A DNA stretch of 64,000 nucleotides from Bacillota bacterium (GTDB lineage Bacteria; Bacillota; Clostridia; Christensenellales; CAG-138), in the NCBI GenBank assembly GCA_023455425.1, contig JAEYCM010000012.1, forward strand, positions 82,160-146,159, read 5' to 3'. Of this stretch, positions 25,197 to 34,387 are shown piece by piece (the first letter of the stretch is position 1; every line of letters begins with the position of its first letter). The notes beneath the pieces are model-generated. The model did not search any database, had not been told where the DNA came from, and was given only the letters and a program-made list of their open reading frames with translations. Position numbers and translations under genes: made by a program.

Positions 25197-28100
25197 ATGC
25201 TTGAAATAAACTGGAACATTTTCAAAGCAAAATTTAATAATAAAGAACAAAAAACGTTCGAGAACTTAAGTTACCTTCTATTTTGTGACGAGTTTAATAA
25301 GGATACAGGAATCTTTCGCTATAAAAATCAGGCAGGAATAGAAACAGAGCCAATCGAGCATGATGGAAAAATCATTGGATTCCAAGCTAAATTTTATGAG
25401 ACTAAAATCAGCGATAACATACCGGATATTAAGAATTCTATCAAGAAGGCGAAAGAAAAAAATCCAAATATAAATAAAGTATTATTTTATATTAATCAAG
25501 AGTTTTCTGAGAGTACAACCATAGGGCAAAAAGAACCCCGATACAAAATTATTATTGAGGAGTTTGCGGCAAGTAAAGGCATCGAAATCGAGTGGAGAGT
25601 ACCCAGCTATTTTGAAAGACAACTGGCGCTTGAGAAAAACATTTCCTTTGGAAAGCATTTTTTTGCTATAGATAAAGGTACCTTTGACCTCGTGCAGGAC
25701 TTGATTCAGCATACGGAATCTATTCTTGCCCCTATCCGTTCAGACATAGAATATCAGGGCAATACAATAAAGCTGGACAGATCAGCCATCTTGGCCGGTT
25801 TGCAGTCTGCTTTAACCCTAACCGAACCTCCAGTTGTCATTGTGAGCGGAAAAGGCGGCGTCGGAAAGACCGCGGTAATTAAAGATTTTTATACTCAACT
25901 CAAAGAATCGATACCGATTATTATGTTTAAGGCTGCAGAGTTTAATGTCTCTAATATTAATTGCCTTTTTAATGTTTATGGAGATTTCACATTAGCTGAT
26001 TTTATATCTGAGTATCAGCGTATAGAAGAAAAATATATTGTCATTGATTCCGCTGAAAAATTATCCGACATAGAAGATCAGAATCCATTTCAAGAGTTTT
26101 TATCTAGACTAATCAACAACAAATGGAAGGTAATATTTACAACAAGGTATAGCTATCTTGATGACCTAAAATTTCTGTTAATGGAATTGTACCGGCTATC
26201 GTTTACTTCACAAAATATTGAAGAAATCAGTGAAAAAGAACTTGCGGAGCTATCCAGCAAGTATTCTTTCAACCTTCCGCAAAATGCAAGACTACTTGAA
26301 CTGTTGCAGAACCCTTTTTATCTCGCGGAATATTTGAGTGAATATAAAAATATAAAAGCCTCAGCAAGCCTTTCGGATTTTAGAAATCTTCTATGGAATA
26401 AACATATCGTAAAGTCGGCTTACCGAAAAAATAATATTCATATCAAGAGAGAAGCTTGCTTTTTACAGATTGCTCGGAAGAGAGCCGATGAAGGACAGTT
26501 TTTTGTAAACATAGAGAACTATGATAATGAAACGCTACAATCTCTTGAAGCGGATGAAATAATCAGATATGATGCAAATGCAGGCGGATACTTTATTACT
26601 CATGATATTTATGAAGAATGGGCGCTAGGGAAAATAATCGAACGGAACTACGCTTCATTATTAACTTATGAGAGCTTCTTTGCAATATTGGGAAGCAGTT
26701 TGCCTATTCGTAGGGCTTTCAGAAACTGGTTGTCCGAAAAGCTATTTATCAATTATGGAGATATTAAGTTATTAATCGAACACTCCTTTGCCAATGACGC
26801 GGTAGCGTCATTCTGGAAAGATGAACTGATTGTTTCTGTTTTGCTGTCGGAATACTCGCAAGTATTTTTCCAATTATTCAAAACAAAACTTATGGAGGAC
26901 GAACAGGCACTTTTGGTACGGGTTGTTTTTTTGCTTAGAATTGCCTGCAAAGAGATTGCCGATAGTTTTTTGCCCGTGATAGTTACTCAACCAAAAGGCA
27001 GCGGATGGTCATATGTAATCGATTTCATCCATAGTCACAAAGAAACTCTTGGTAACGAACATATATCAACGATTCTTCCCATGCTGGCTGATTGGAATGA
27101 TAAAAATACTCATGGAAATACAACAAAGAAGGCAAGTCAGATTGCTCTGTTCTACTATGAAAACATAGTAGGCCAAGGAGGATTTGGGTATAGATCCGAA
27201 GGGAAAATAAAGGAACCACTCATCAGGGTTATACTACAGGGCTCAGCAGAAATTAGAGAAGAACTGAAACATATTTTCGATGGAATACTTACTAGAAACG
27301 AACCTAATCATAAAGATAGAGACTATGAACTGGTCGAAGTAATACTGACCTCAATCACCGATAACTATGAAGTCATAAAAATACTTCCTGACTATGTTAT
27401 TAAGCTGGCGGAACTATTTTGGGTATATAAGCCGAAAAAAGATAATAAAGTTTTGAACATTAGGTCATCGGAACTTGAAGAAAATTTTGGCCTCTCCCAT
27501 AGACCTGATGATTGGTACTTTCCTCCAAGCGCTTTGCAAACGCCATTTTACCAGCTTTTAAGGCATGATACCAATATGACGGTAAATTTTATTTTAAAAT
27601 TTATGAATATGGCAGTCGAAAATTATGTAAAGTCTGAATTCAAAGACGAAGTGGAAGAAGTTAAAGTTTTTCTCGATAGCGACTGTCAGATTAATCAATA
27701 CGTCAGTAATAGGTTATGGAATACCTACAGAGGCACTCAGGTTTCCACACATCTTCTGGAATCGATGCATATGGCCTTGGAAAAATGGCTGCTGGATTAC
27801 GCCAAATATGGAAAGACTGAGCATCTGGAAGAATGGTGTTATTATCTTATAAAAAATTCTTGCTCAGCCTCCATCACTGCTGTAGTCGCCAGCGCTGTCA
27901 TGGCCTATCCATCTAAGCTGTTCACTATTGCAAAGATTCTTTTTCGAACCAAGGAATTTTTCTATTATGATACCAAGAGAATAGTACTAGACGAATCCGC
28001 TAAGTTAACCTATTCTATTGGACACGGCTTAAATTTTAAACGTGATATATATTCGGACGAAAGAATCAAGACCTGCGAAGACAAACACAGGAAGAAAAGA

Positions 28101-29933
28101 TTTGAACAATTGGCCGTAGAATATCAGTTCTTTAGGTCGGAAAACGTTAGTGCCGAAGAAGCGGAAGTAAGGCAAAAGGCCTTATGGGAAATATTTGATG
28201 TCTATTATAAAGAACTAGAGGGAAAGCCTGAAGATACTGAAGACAACCAAATATGGAGATTGTGCCTGGCAAGAATGGATCGAAGAAAAATGAATCCGGA
28301 ATTAGAACAAACAGAGGAAGGAATTTCAATTAACTTTAACCCACAGCTTGAGCCGGAATTAAAAAAATATAGCGATGAGGCTTTACAGGAATATAACGAC
28401 GCAAATAAGTATATACCTCTATACTTATGGTCCAGATACAGATTCGCTAACGAAAAGGGGAAATATAGCCAGTATCAGCAATACGAAAATAATCCGCGTT
28501 TAGTAGTCATAGAACTAAGAGAGATTATGCAAGCTTTAAAAATTGGATCTCCAGAAGATTTTCGATTATTTAATCGGTCTATCCCGGCCTATGCCTGCGC
28601 AGTCTTGGTCAGGGATTTTAGCAATGAGTTAAGTCGGGAAGAAATAGAATTTTGTAAAGATATACTTATAGAATATTCCGCATCGCCGTTTCATGCGAGT
28701 CGCTATGTATATCAAGCTTTAGACGGAATAGAGCCCGCCATTAGTTCTTTATCTTACCTACTTAAATTTTTTTCTACAGAAAGGGAAGAGTTCGAAGGTA
28801 TTAAAGGCCTGATGTTATTCTTGCTTTTTGTGCATGGAAAGATTCCTGAATTTACCACTCGAGCCATCTTGCAAAATTTATGGGATATCAGTTTTGAAGA
28901 TGCGCATTCCCTCTTTTTAGGATACATGTTCCTCAAGCCAAAATACGACAAGTTAGCGAAGAAATTGCAAGAAGATAATTATAAGAAACATATTTATGAA
29001 ATTTCCGATAATCAAATTCTTGAGGTGTTTGGCGAGCAATACGAAAGTGAAATCAAAAAGATTATTTCGAATGATATTAAGTATGTCGATATTCCAAATG
29101 CACAAAACAAGAACTTGAGAATGTTGACCCGGGCATTTGAGTCGTTGCCACCAGGCACAAAGCATCCAGAACATATTAATTTTGTTTCAGAGATATTTCC
29201 GATCTTCGCCCAGAGAGTTTTTAAACGCGACAGGCATAACGATGACGAAGAAAAATTTGACTATACAATAAAAAACGAATTTCTAGATAAGTTTGCTGCC
29301 TTTGTCTTAACCGCAGATAAAGATATGATAGAAACATATCTTCAGCCGTTTATTGAAAACTTTAAAGTATCGGATGATACGGTGCGGTTCTTTCAATCTT
29401 TTATTTTTGCTGAAGATAGATTGAACAGATACGAAGAATTTTGGCATACATGGCATCTATTTTATGGAAAAATTAAGGATATCTGCACAGCGAAAAGTTA
29501 TTATCATGATACCAAAGAAACTATTTATAATTATCTACTGGCATGGCCATATTGGAAGAACACTGCACGAGAATGGCACTCTTTAAAAGAACGAGAGAAA
29601 ATTTTTTATAAAAAGGCCTCCGAGGATATGGGCCATTTCCCGCCCGTATTATATTCTATATCTAAAGTCCTTAACGATATCGGGAGCAACTTCATAGAAG
29701 ACGGGATATTATGGCTGAGTGAAATAATAAACAAGAATAATAATTTGCTGACTGAGGAGCTTGAAGTAAATACCATTTATTATCTTGAATGCATCGCACG
29801 TAAATACATTCTTGCGAACCGTCAAAAAACCAAAACAATGCCGCAGATGAAAAAGGCACTCATTAGTATTTTGAACTTTTTGGTGGAGAGAGGCTCGGCG
29901 ACTGGGTATTTATTACGTGAAAATATTTTATAA
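25197..29933 (+). CDS. Nuclease-STAND ATPase, Avs4-like defence protein
   Basis: A 1578-residue protein. The N-terminal PD-(D/E)xK nuclease-like domain (residues 1-150) has a Glu near 49 and QAK at 63-65. A STAND NTPase domain follows, with Walker A GKGGVGKT (218-225) and Walker B VIDSAE (282-287), plus a sensor-like FTTRYS. The remaining 1000 or more residues are helical, as expected for the sensor of an antiviral STAND protein. From memory the start (INWNIFKAKFNN, then FRYKNQ and GFQAKFY) closely resembles Avs4, whose sensor binds a phage structural protein and triggers the nuclease. Phage-target specificity cannot be read from sequence. It begins 36 bp after the radical SAM gene with aggaga, so co-transcription is likely. 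Confidence 0.85.
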   Translation: MLEINWNIFKAKFNNKEQKTFENLSYLLFCDEFNKDTGIFRYKNQAGIETEPIEHDGKIIGFQAKFYETKISDNIPDIKNSIKKAKEKNPNINKVLFYINQEFSESTTIGQKEPRYKIIIEEFAASKGIEIEWRVPSYFERQLALEKNISFGKHFFAIDKGTFDLVQDLIQHTESILAPIRSDIEYQGNTIKLDRSAILAGLQSALTLTEPPVVIVSGKGGVGKTAVIKDFYTQLKESIPIIMFKAAEFNVSNINCLFNVYGDFTLADFISEYQRIEEKYIVIDSAEKLSDIEDQNPFQEFLSRLINNKWKVIFTTRYSYLDDLKFLLMELYRLSFTSQNIEEISEKELAELSSKYSFNLPQNARLLELLQNPFYLAEYLSEYKNIKASASLSDFRNLLWNKHIVKSAYRKNNIHIKREACFLQIARKRADEGQFFVNIENYDNETLQSLEADEIIRYDANAGGYFITHDIYEEWALGKIIERNYASLLTYESFFAILGSSLPIRRAFRNWLSEKLFINYGDIKLLIEHSFANDAVASFWKDELIVSVLLSEYSQVFFQLFKTKLMEDEQALLVRVVFLLRIACKEIADSFLPVIVTQPKGSGWSYVIDFIHSHKETLGNEHISTILPMLADWNDKNTHGNTTKKASQIALFYYENIVGQGGFGYRSEGKIKEPLIRVILQGSAEIREELKHIFDGILTRNEPNHKDRDYELVEVILTSITDNYEVIKILPDYVIKLAELFWVYKPKKDNKVLNIRSSELEENFGLSHRPDDWYFPPSALQTPFYQLLRHDTNMTVNFILKFMNMAVENYVKSEFKDEVEEVKVFLDSDCQINQYVSNRLWNTYRGTQVSTHLLESMHMALEKWLLDYAKYGKTEHLEEWCYYLIKNSCSASITAVVASAVMAYPSKLFTIAKILFRTKEFFYYDTKRIVLDESAKLTYSIGHGLNFKRDIYSDERIKTCEDKHRKKRFEQLAVEYQFFRSENVSAEEAEVRQKALWEIFDVYYKELEGKPEDTEDNQIWRLCLARMDRRKMNPELEQTEEGISINFNPQLEPELKKYSDEALQEYNDANKYIPLYLWSRYRFANEKGKYSQYQQYENNPRLVVIELREIMQALKIGSPEDFRLFNRSIPAYACAVLVRDFSNELSREEIEFCKDILIEYSASPFHASRYVYQALDGIEPAISSLSYLLKFFSTEREEFEGIKGLMLFLLFVHGKIPEFTTRAILQNLWDISFEDAHSLFLGYMFLKPKYDKLAKKLQEDNYKKHIYEISDNQILEVFGEQYESEIKKIISNDIKYVDIPNAQNKNLRMLTRAFESLPPGTKHPEHINFVSEIFPIFAQRVFKRDRHNDDEEKFDYTIKNEFLDKFAAFVLTADKDMIETYLQPFIENFKVSDDTVRFFQSFIFAEDRLNRYEEFWHTWHLFYGKIKDICTAKSYYHDTKETIYNYLLAWPYWKNTAREWHSLKEREKIFYKKASEDMGHFPPVLYSISKVLNDIGSNFIEDGILWLSEIINKNNNLLTEELEVNTIYYLECIARKYILANRQKTKTMPQMKKALISILNFLVERGSATGYLLRENIL

Positions 29934-30105
29934 TAACTTACAAATATCTGCCGCTAAGGGGATACCAGAGGGGTACGACATCCTTTTTGTATCCTCAACG
30001 CACGTTGAGACGATAATAATGATGACGAATTGTGGTCGAGACAAAAAATAATGGGGTTCAACCACAAGATGTTGTGGTTTTGGACCGAAAATGAGCAAAA
30101 ATCAA

Positions 30106-30138
30106 GGCCAAAAATATGCAAATTTTGGCCCATTTTTT
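30106..30138 (+). terminator. Probable terminator after the Avs4-like gene
   Basis: Arms GGCCAAAA (30106-30113) and TTTTGGCC (30123-30130) are followed by a T-rich run. A second palindrome, AACCACAA-GATG-TTGTGGTT, lies about 40 bp upstream. Together they probably end the defence operon. Confidence 0.6.
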
Positions 30139-30268
30139 GGCTATTTTTATAGATGACAAAGGTCGTTGGAGAGAGGGGGACCTCCATAGTCATAATTTTA
30201 TACAGTATTGGGTTAGCAATTACTGATTTCTCTGTTGTTGTTTTAGGTCATTTCGATGTATTAATCAA

Positions 30269-30530
30269 GGGGGATATTGCTCAGCTGGTAGAGTTTGCAG
30301 CACCATCTGCATCCTAGGTAGGCACCGAGATGGAACCTTAATCGAACTGAAAGAATATGGGGCACTGGCACGGCTGGTAGAGCATGCGATACCTTCTGCA
30401 TTTCCAGACAAGACGCAAAATGTAACTTTTAACTGAACTAGAAGAATATAGGGCGCGCCCGCTTATTATGCCGGGTTTCCATATTCAGTTGTTTAAGGTG
30501 GTTCAAATCCCGTAAGTCAGTTTCGTTTAT
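30269..30530 (+). repeat. Tandem degenerate tRNA-like units
   Basis: Two units of about 90 bp are arranged head to tail. Each starts with a tRNA-like 5' half (GCTGGTAGAG, as in a D-arm), then has ACC-N-TCTGCAT, and ends in GAACT-(n)-AAGAATAT followed by GGGC. A third partial unit carries GGTTCAAATCCCG, like a T-arm. None folds into a complete tRNA: the anticodon loops are wrong and no full acceptor stem pairs. I read them as degenerate tRNA copies or a decayed integration site. The rest of 29934-31127 has no gene that I can support. Confidence 0.5.
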
Positions 30531-31127
30531 TAGAAAAACACAATGAGTTAACTTGAATTGATGAAGAATGCGATGGAGCAATCTAGTACTGACGTGGAAA
30601 GAATTTCTTTATGATAAGCGGATTGATGATGCTAACAAATAGCCCGGCTTGTTTGAGCTCGCGTTACGATAATTTGCTTGCGGCTTTTCTTAAAGCAAAA
30701 GCGGGTTGATAAAGTAAACTATGCCCATCAAATAGAATAATACATGATCTTTGCTAGGCTTATACAACAGCTTTTTTATAGTTTAATGCATCAAAGTAGC
30801 CCTTTCTCGGATTTTGCCCATTTTCATATTCTCAAAAGTCTTTTCACAGGTGGCTCATACCGACGTGTTTGGTTTGTAAAAATTCAATAAAGCAAATTAT
30901 TATGGTTCGAGTGGAATGCAAAAGGCTGCCAATAACTGAACTGCCGGGTTACTGGAGTGTCGAACGCTATATTCGGCGATGCTCTTGGCTATCTGTGGAT
31001 GCTGCATCAGATGCATAAAGAAGTAAGTTAGGAGAACGCACACGGCTTTAGGAGAAAAAAGTGACAATTTGTAATTGCGCATTATGGATGTGATACGAAA
31101 CAAATAGTGCCATCTTTTTGCTTTAAC

Positions 31128-31186
31128 TTGACAAATAAGAATTCCTGTTCATAATATTAAATATATATTCAATGAACTGGAGTTCA
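31128..31186 (+). promoter_or_regulatory. Promoter and operator of the tetR gene
   Basis: TTGACA (31128-31133) and TAATAT (31152-31157) are 18 bp apart. A perfect palindrome TGAACT-GG-AGTTCA (31173-31186) lies between the -10 and the start codon and includes the GGAG Shine-Dalgarno. This is a classic place for TetR autorepression. Confidence 0.75.
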
Positions 31187-31191
31187 ATATT

Positions 31192-31773
31192 ATGGGCGTT
31201 CGTGAAGAACAAAGAGAAAAGCGGCGGGAAGAAATTCTTGCGGCCGGACTTGATCTGTTTATCCGCAAGGGATATGCCGCAACAAAAATCAGCGATATTG
31301 CAGAGCGTGTCGGTATGAGTGTGGGGCTTTTGTTTCATTATTTTGAATCGAAAGAAAAGCTGTATGAAGAGCTGATAAAAGTCGGTATTTCAGCTCCAAT
31401 GAGCGTTATGGATTCCCCCGGTACAGAGCCGCTGCAGCTTTTTGAGCGCGCCGCAGAACGGATTTTTTATTATATAAAAGCCAAACCGTTTGCCGCAAAA
31501 ATGTTTGTGCTGATGAGTCAGGCTTTTTATAACGAAGCGGCGCCGCAAAGTATCAAAGAGTTGTTATCAAACTTTGATATTTACGCGCTGACCACCCGGT
31601 CAATTCAACAAGGTCAGGCAAACGGCACAATTCGCGACGGTGATCCATACGCACTGGCAATTGCTTATTGGTGCGCCATCCAGGGCATCGCAGAGTGGAT
31701 GGCACTAAATCCCGATGCTCCCTGTCCGGAGAGCAATTGGATTACAGATATTATCAGGAGGAAATCCGAATGA
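31192..31773 (+). CDS. TetR/AcrR family regulator
   Basis: A 193-residue one-component repressor. The N-terminal helix-turn-helix (about residues 10-55, TKISDIAERVGMSVGLLFHYF) is typical, and a ligand-binding helical domain follows. A palindrome overlaps its own promoter and Shine-Dalgarno, so autorepression is likely. The stop overlaps by 4 bp (ATGA) the start of a truncated Rossmann-type gene, the probable original target. The ligand is unknown. Confidence 0.9.
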   Translation: MGVREEQREKRREEILAAGLDLFIRKGYAATKISDIAERVGMSVGLLFHYFESKEKLYEELIKVGISAPMSVMDSPGTEPLQLFERAAERIFYYIKAKPFAAKMFVLMSQAFYNEAAPQSIKELLSNFDIYALTTRSIQQGQANGTIRDGDPYALAIAYWCAIQGIAEWMALNPDAPCPESNWITDIIRRKSE

Positions 31774-31829
31774 AAAAAGTACTTATTGTGGGTGCGGGGA
31801 ATATTCAGCTGCTTAAATTTGCGAAGTGA
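31770..31829 (+). pseudogene. Remnant of a Rossmann-fold gene (19 codons)
   Basis: A strong Shine-Dalgarno (aggagg) and ATG lead into MKKVLIVGAGN, the start of a nucleotide-binding Rossmann protein. The frame then runs into LLKFAK and a stop after 19 codons. It looks like an internal deletion that joined the first codons of an oxidoreductase or epimerase gene to its last few codons. It is translationally coupled to the TetR gene. Confidence 0.6.
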
Positions 31830-31849
31830 GATAGTAGCTTCGGTTAAAA

Positions 31850-32422
31850 ATGGAGGATGGATATGAGGGGTTGTTCGTTAAAAAAGCAACATTGGGGAAA
31901 GCTTTACTGTTTACTACTATTTTTACGGCATTTTTTGTTCTGATAAATTTTACGGAAGTTGGCGTAGCGGGCCTGCTGAAAATCACAAATGGCGCTAGCA
32001 TTCTTGATTTTAGGTTTGGATATTCAGCAGCCGAAGCCCACGATATGTTAACGACTTTAGGAGAACAAGGGCGGTCTTTTTATCTTCAAAAGATTATTCC
32101 CATTGATTTTCCGTTTCCGCTTGCATCCATGCTATGTTATGCCGGCTGGATCGCACTGGTAAAGCATACTGTGCCACAGAGCAAAGCCAAAAATTTACTA
32201 ATTATCCCATTTTTGGAAATGCTCTTTAATTGGATGGAAAATTTTGGGATCATTTTTATGTTAACCGGATATCCCGATATACCCGTACAGGCGGTTACCA
32301 TGGCCAGTATATCGGGTGTTTTAAAAGCCTTGTTCACGCTGGGCAGCCTATTTGCGATCCTTGTTTTGTTGACGGGCTATCTGCTAAAAACAAGGCAAAG
32401 AGCGCAAGAAGAACAAATCTGA
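31850..32422 (+). CDS. Unknown membrane protein, about four TM segments
   Basis: A 190-residue protein with hydrophobic segments near residues 18-40, 85-105, 115-140 and 155-175. I do not recognise the family. The start is uncertain: the ATG at 31850 overlaps its own ggagg-like sequence, and a TTG seven codons later is an alternative. It follows the TetR gene and the Rossmann remnant, so it may belong to the same small regulon. A transport or sensing role is only guesswork. Confidence 0.6.
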   Translation: MEDGYEGLFVKKATLGKALLFTTIFTAFFVLINFTEVGVAGLLKITNGASILDFRFGYSAAEAHDMLTTLGEQGRSFYLQKIIPIDFPFPLASMLCYAGWIALVKHTVPQSKAKNLLIIPFLEMLFNWMENFGIIFMLTGYPDIPVQAVTMASISGVLKALFTLGSLFAILVLLTGYLLKTRQRAQEEQI

Positions 32423-32520
32423 CATCGAACAGGATACCTTAGATGCATCCAAAACCCATATGACTATTCAAATCATAGTCAAATAGAACCGTTGATTAAT
32501 TATATAAAGAGGATAAAGCA

Positions 32521-32991
32521 ATGGGGCATCCGGGCTTTTCATACGTGGGGCTGATTTTCTTGCTGATGTTGATAATTCCTAATCTACTATGGATAAGACA
32601 TCGGCCGAAGGATTATGATTTTCAAAATGAAAACAAGATCCTACGGGTCTTTGAGCGTGCCGGTCAGGTTCTTGTTACCTGTACAGCGCTCATTTTTTCG
32701 GACTTTAATCTTAGTCCCTGGTCAGTATGGACGCTGTGGCTTATTGCCGCAGTGGTACTAATGCTCATGTATGAGGGCTGGTGGGTTAGATATTTCAAAA
32801 GCCCAAAGACACTGGCGGACTTTTACAGCAGTTTTTGCGGTATTCCTGTAGCCGGTGCGACACTGCCTGTTGTTGCGTTTTTGCTGCTTGGCATATATGG
32901 GAGAGTAGTCTGGCTTCTGGTTTCTGTAGTGATTTTGGGGATCGGGCATATCGGCATTCACCTACGGCACCGCGAGGAAATTAACGAATAA
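32521..32991 (+). CDS. Unknown small membrane protein
   Basis: A 156-residue protein, with predicted TM segments near residues 6-24, 48-65, 70-86, 105-125 and 128-146. I do not recognise it. ATG is preceded by gagga at good spacing. The conserved-looking WIRHRPKDYDF loop suggests a real protein. It lies about 100 bp after the preceding membrane protein gene. Confidence 0.6.
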   Translation: MGHPGFSYVGLIFLLMLIIPNLLWIRHRPKDYDFQNENKILRVFERAGQVLVTCTALIFSDFNLSPWSVWTLWLIAAVVLMLMYEGWWVRYFKSPKTLADFYSSFCGIPVAGATLPVVAFLLLGIYGRVVWLLVSVVILGIGHIGIHLRHREEINE

Positions 32992-33310
32992 ATCCCAATT
33001 TGTAATACAACTTAGGCTTCGGATAATCTATATAATCAGAAACAATTTTGAATTTGGAGATAAGGTGAGCACATGAAAAAAGGTATTTGACAATATTTCT
33101 TTTAGCTGTGAAAGTTATTGTGGTTCTGTGGCCTGGGGTTAACTGAGAGGGTATGCGACCGCGGCGACATCAGCGGCAACCTGCAAAGACGGTTTCGGGA
33201 CAACGAAATCGCTTAGAAGCCCTATACAAATAAACCCCTTCGTATAAATCTATCGCTCTTTTTATTGCAATCTTCTTTAGTGCAAATATTAATAAAGGGT
33301 TGGAGAAACT
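32992..33310. other. Non-coding spacer with a broken start
   Basis: About 320 bp without a supported gene. A 5-codon start (ATG near 33073, MKKGI then stop) looks like another deleted gene. The last bases hold the Shine-Dalgarno ttggagaaa of the next gene. Confidence 0.4.
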
Positions 33311-34387
33311 ATGAAAAGGACAATTTGTATTCTGTTGACCGCACTCCTGGGCATATCCCTGTTGGCCGGCTGTGGGGCAAGCAACGAAGTTTCTGCGCTT
33401 ACGCCGTTAGCAGACAGTCCCGCACCTTCTGCCCAAATAAGCGGTACGGCCGAGACCACGACTCCGGCAAAAGCTACTCCCACGGCGACGCCAAAAGGTA
33501 CACCCGCCCCGGCGCCGGGCGTGGGTTCCACCGTGTACATGACCACGGATATCACGCCTGAGCGCCTGATGGCCATTTATAAAGCGCTAAATCGCGAAGC
33601 GGCCGGCAATGTGGCGGTCAAGATCAGCACCGGAGAGCCGGGCGGCAAAAACTACCTTGCGCCCGATCTAATCAAGGACCTTGTCCAGTCGGTAGACGGC
33701 ACAATCGTGGAATGCAATACGGCTTACGGAGGACGACGCGGGAATAACGCAATGCATATGCAGGCTGCGGAGGATCACGGATATACGGCGATCGCGGAAG
33801 TCGATATTATGGATGCGGAAGGCTTTATCAGCCTGCCGGTGACAAACGGAAAGCACCTGACGGAGGATCAGGTGGGTTCTCATTTGGAGAACTACGATTT
33901 TGTAATCGTATTGTCTCACTTTAAAGGCCACGCCATGGGCGGCTTCGGCGGTGCGCTCAAGAATATCTCCATCGGTATCGCATCCTCTGTCGGGAAAAGC
34001 CTGATCCACAGCGCCGGGAAATCGACCATCGGCATCAGCGCAAGCACTCCGCAGAATGATTTTCTGGAATCCATGGCGGAAGCGGCAAAAGCCGTGGCCG
34101 ACTATGAAGGCGAACATATCCTCTACATCAACGTAATGAATAAGCTTTCCGTGGACTGCGACTGCGCCTCGCACCCTGCCGCCCCAACGATGGCGGATAT
34201 CGGTATCTTAGCATCTTTGGACCCTGTGGCCCTGGATCAGGCATGCGTTGACCTTGTATATGCGGCTCCCGACGGACAAGACCTGATCAGAAGAATGGAA
34301 TCAAAGAACGGCGAACATATCCTGGAGCATGCGGCGCAAATCGGCCTGGGCAGCCGTACCTATCAATTGGTAAGCATCGATGGCTGA
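33311..34387 (+). CDS. DUF362 domain lipoprotein
   Basis: A 358-residue exported protein. A lipoprotein signal peptide ends in LLAGC (Cys21), so it is anchored to the outer face of the membrane. A low-complexity Thr/Pro/Ala linker (about 40-72) follows, then a DUF362 domain (motifs such as GEPGGKNYL, GGRRGNN and SHFKGHAMGGFGG). Many DUF362 proteins carry a ferredoxin domain, but I see no CxxCxxC cluster here. The function of the family is unknown. Its stop overlaps the permease gene by 8 bp, so the two are coupled. Confidence 0.85.
   Translation: MKRTICILLTALLGISLLAGCGASNEVSALTPLADSPAPSAQISGTAETTTPAKATPTATPKGTPAPAPGVGSTVYMTTDITPERLMAIYKALNREAAGNVAVKISTGEPGGKNYLAPDLIKDLVQSVDGTIVECNTAYGGRRGNNAMHMQAAEDHGYTAIAEVDIMDAEGFISLPVTNGKHLTEDQVGSHLENYDFVIVLSHFKGHAMGGFGGALKNISIGIASSVGKSLIHSAGKSTIGISASTPQNDFLESMAEAAKAVADYEGEHILYINVMNKLSVDCDCASHPAAPTMADIGILASLDPVALDQACVDLVYAAPDGQDLIRRMESKNGEHILEHAAQIGLGSRTYQLVSIDG

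Noticed and set aside
30269..30356. A functional tRNA gene at the tRNA-like units
   Set aside because: The D-arm looks right, but the anticodon loop has the wrong size and the acceptor and T stems do not pair.
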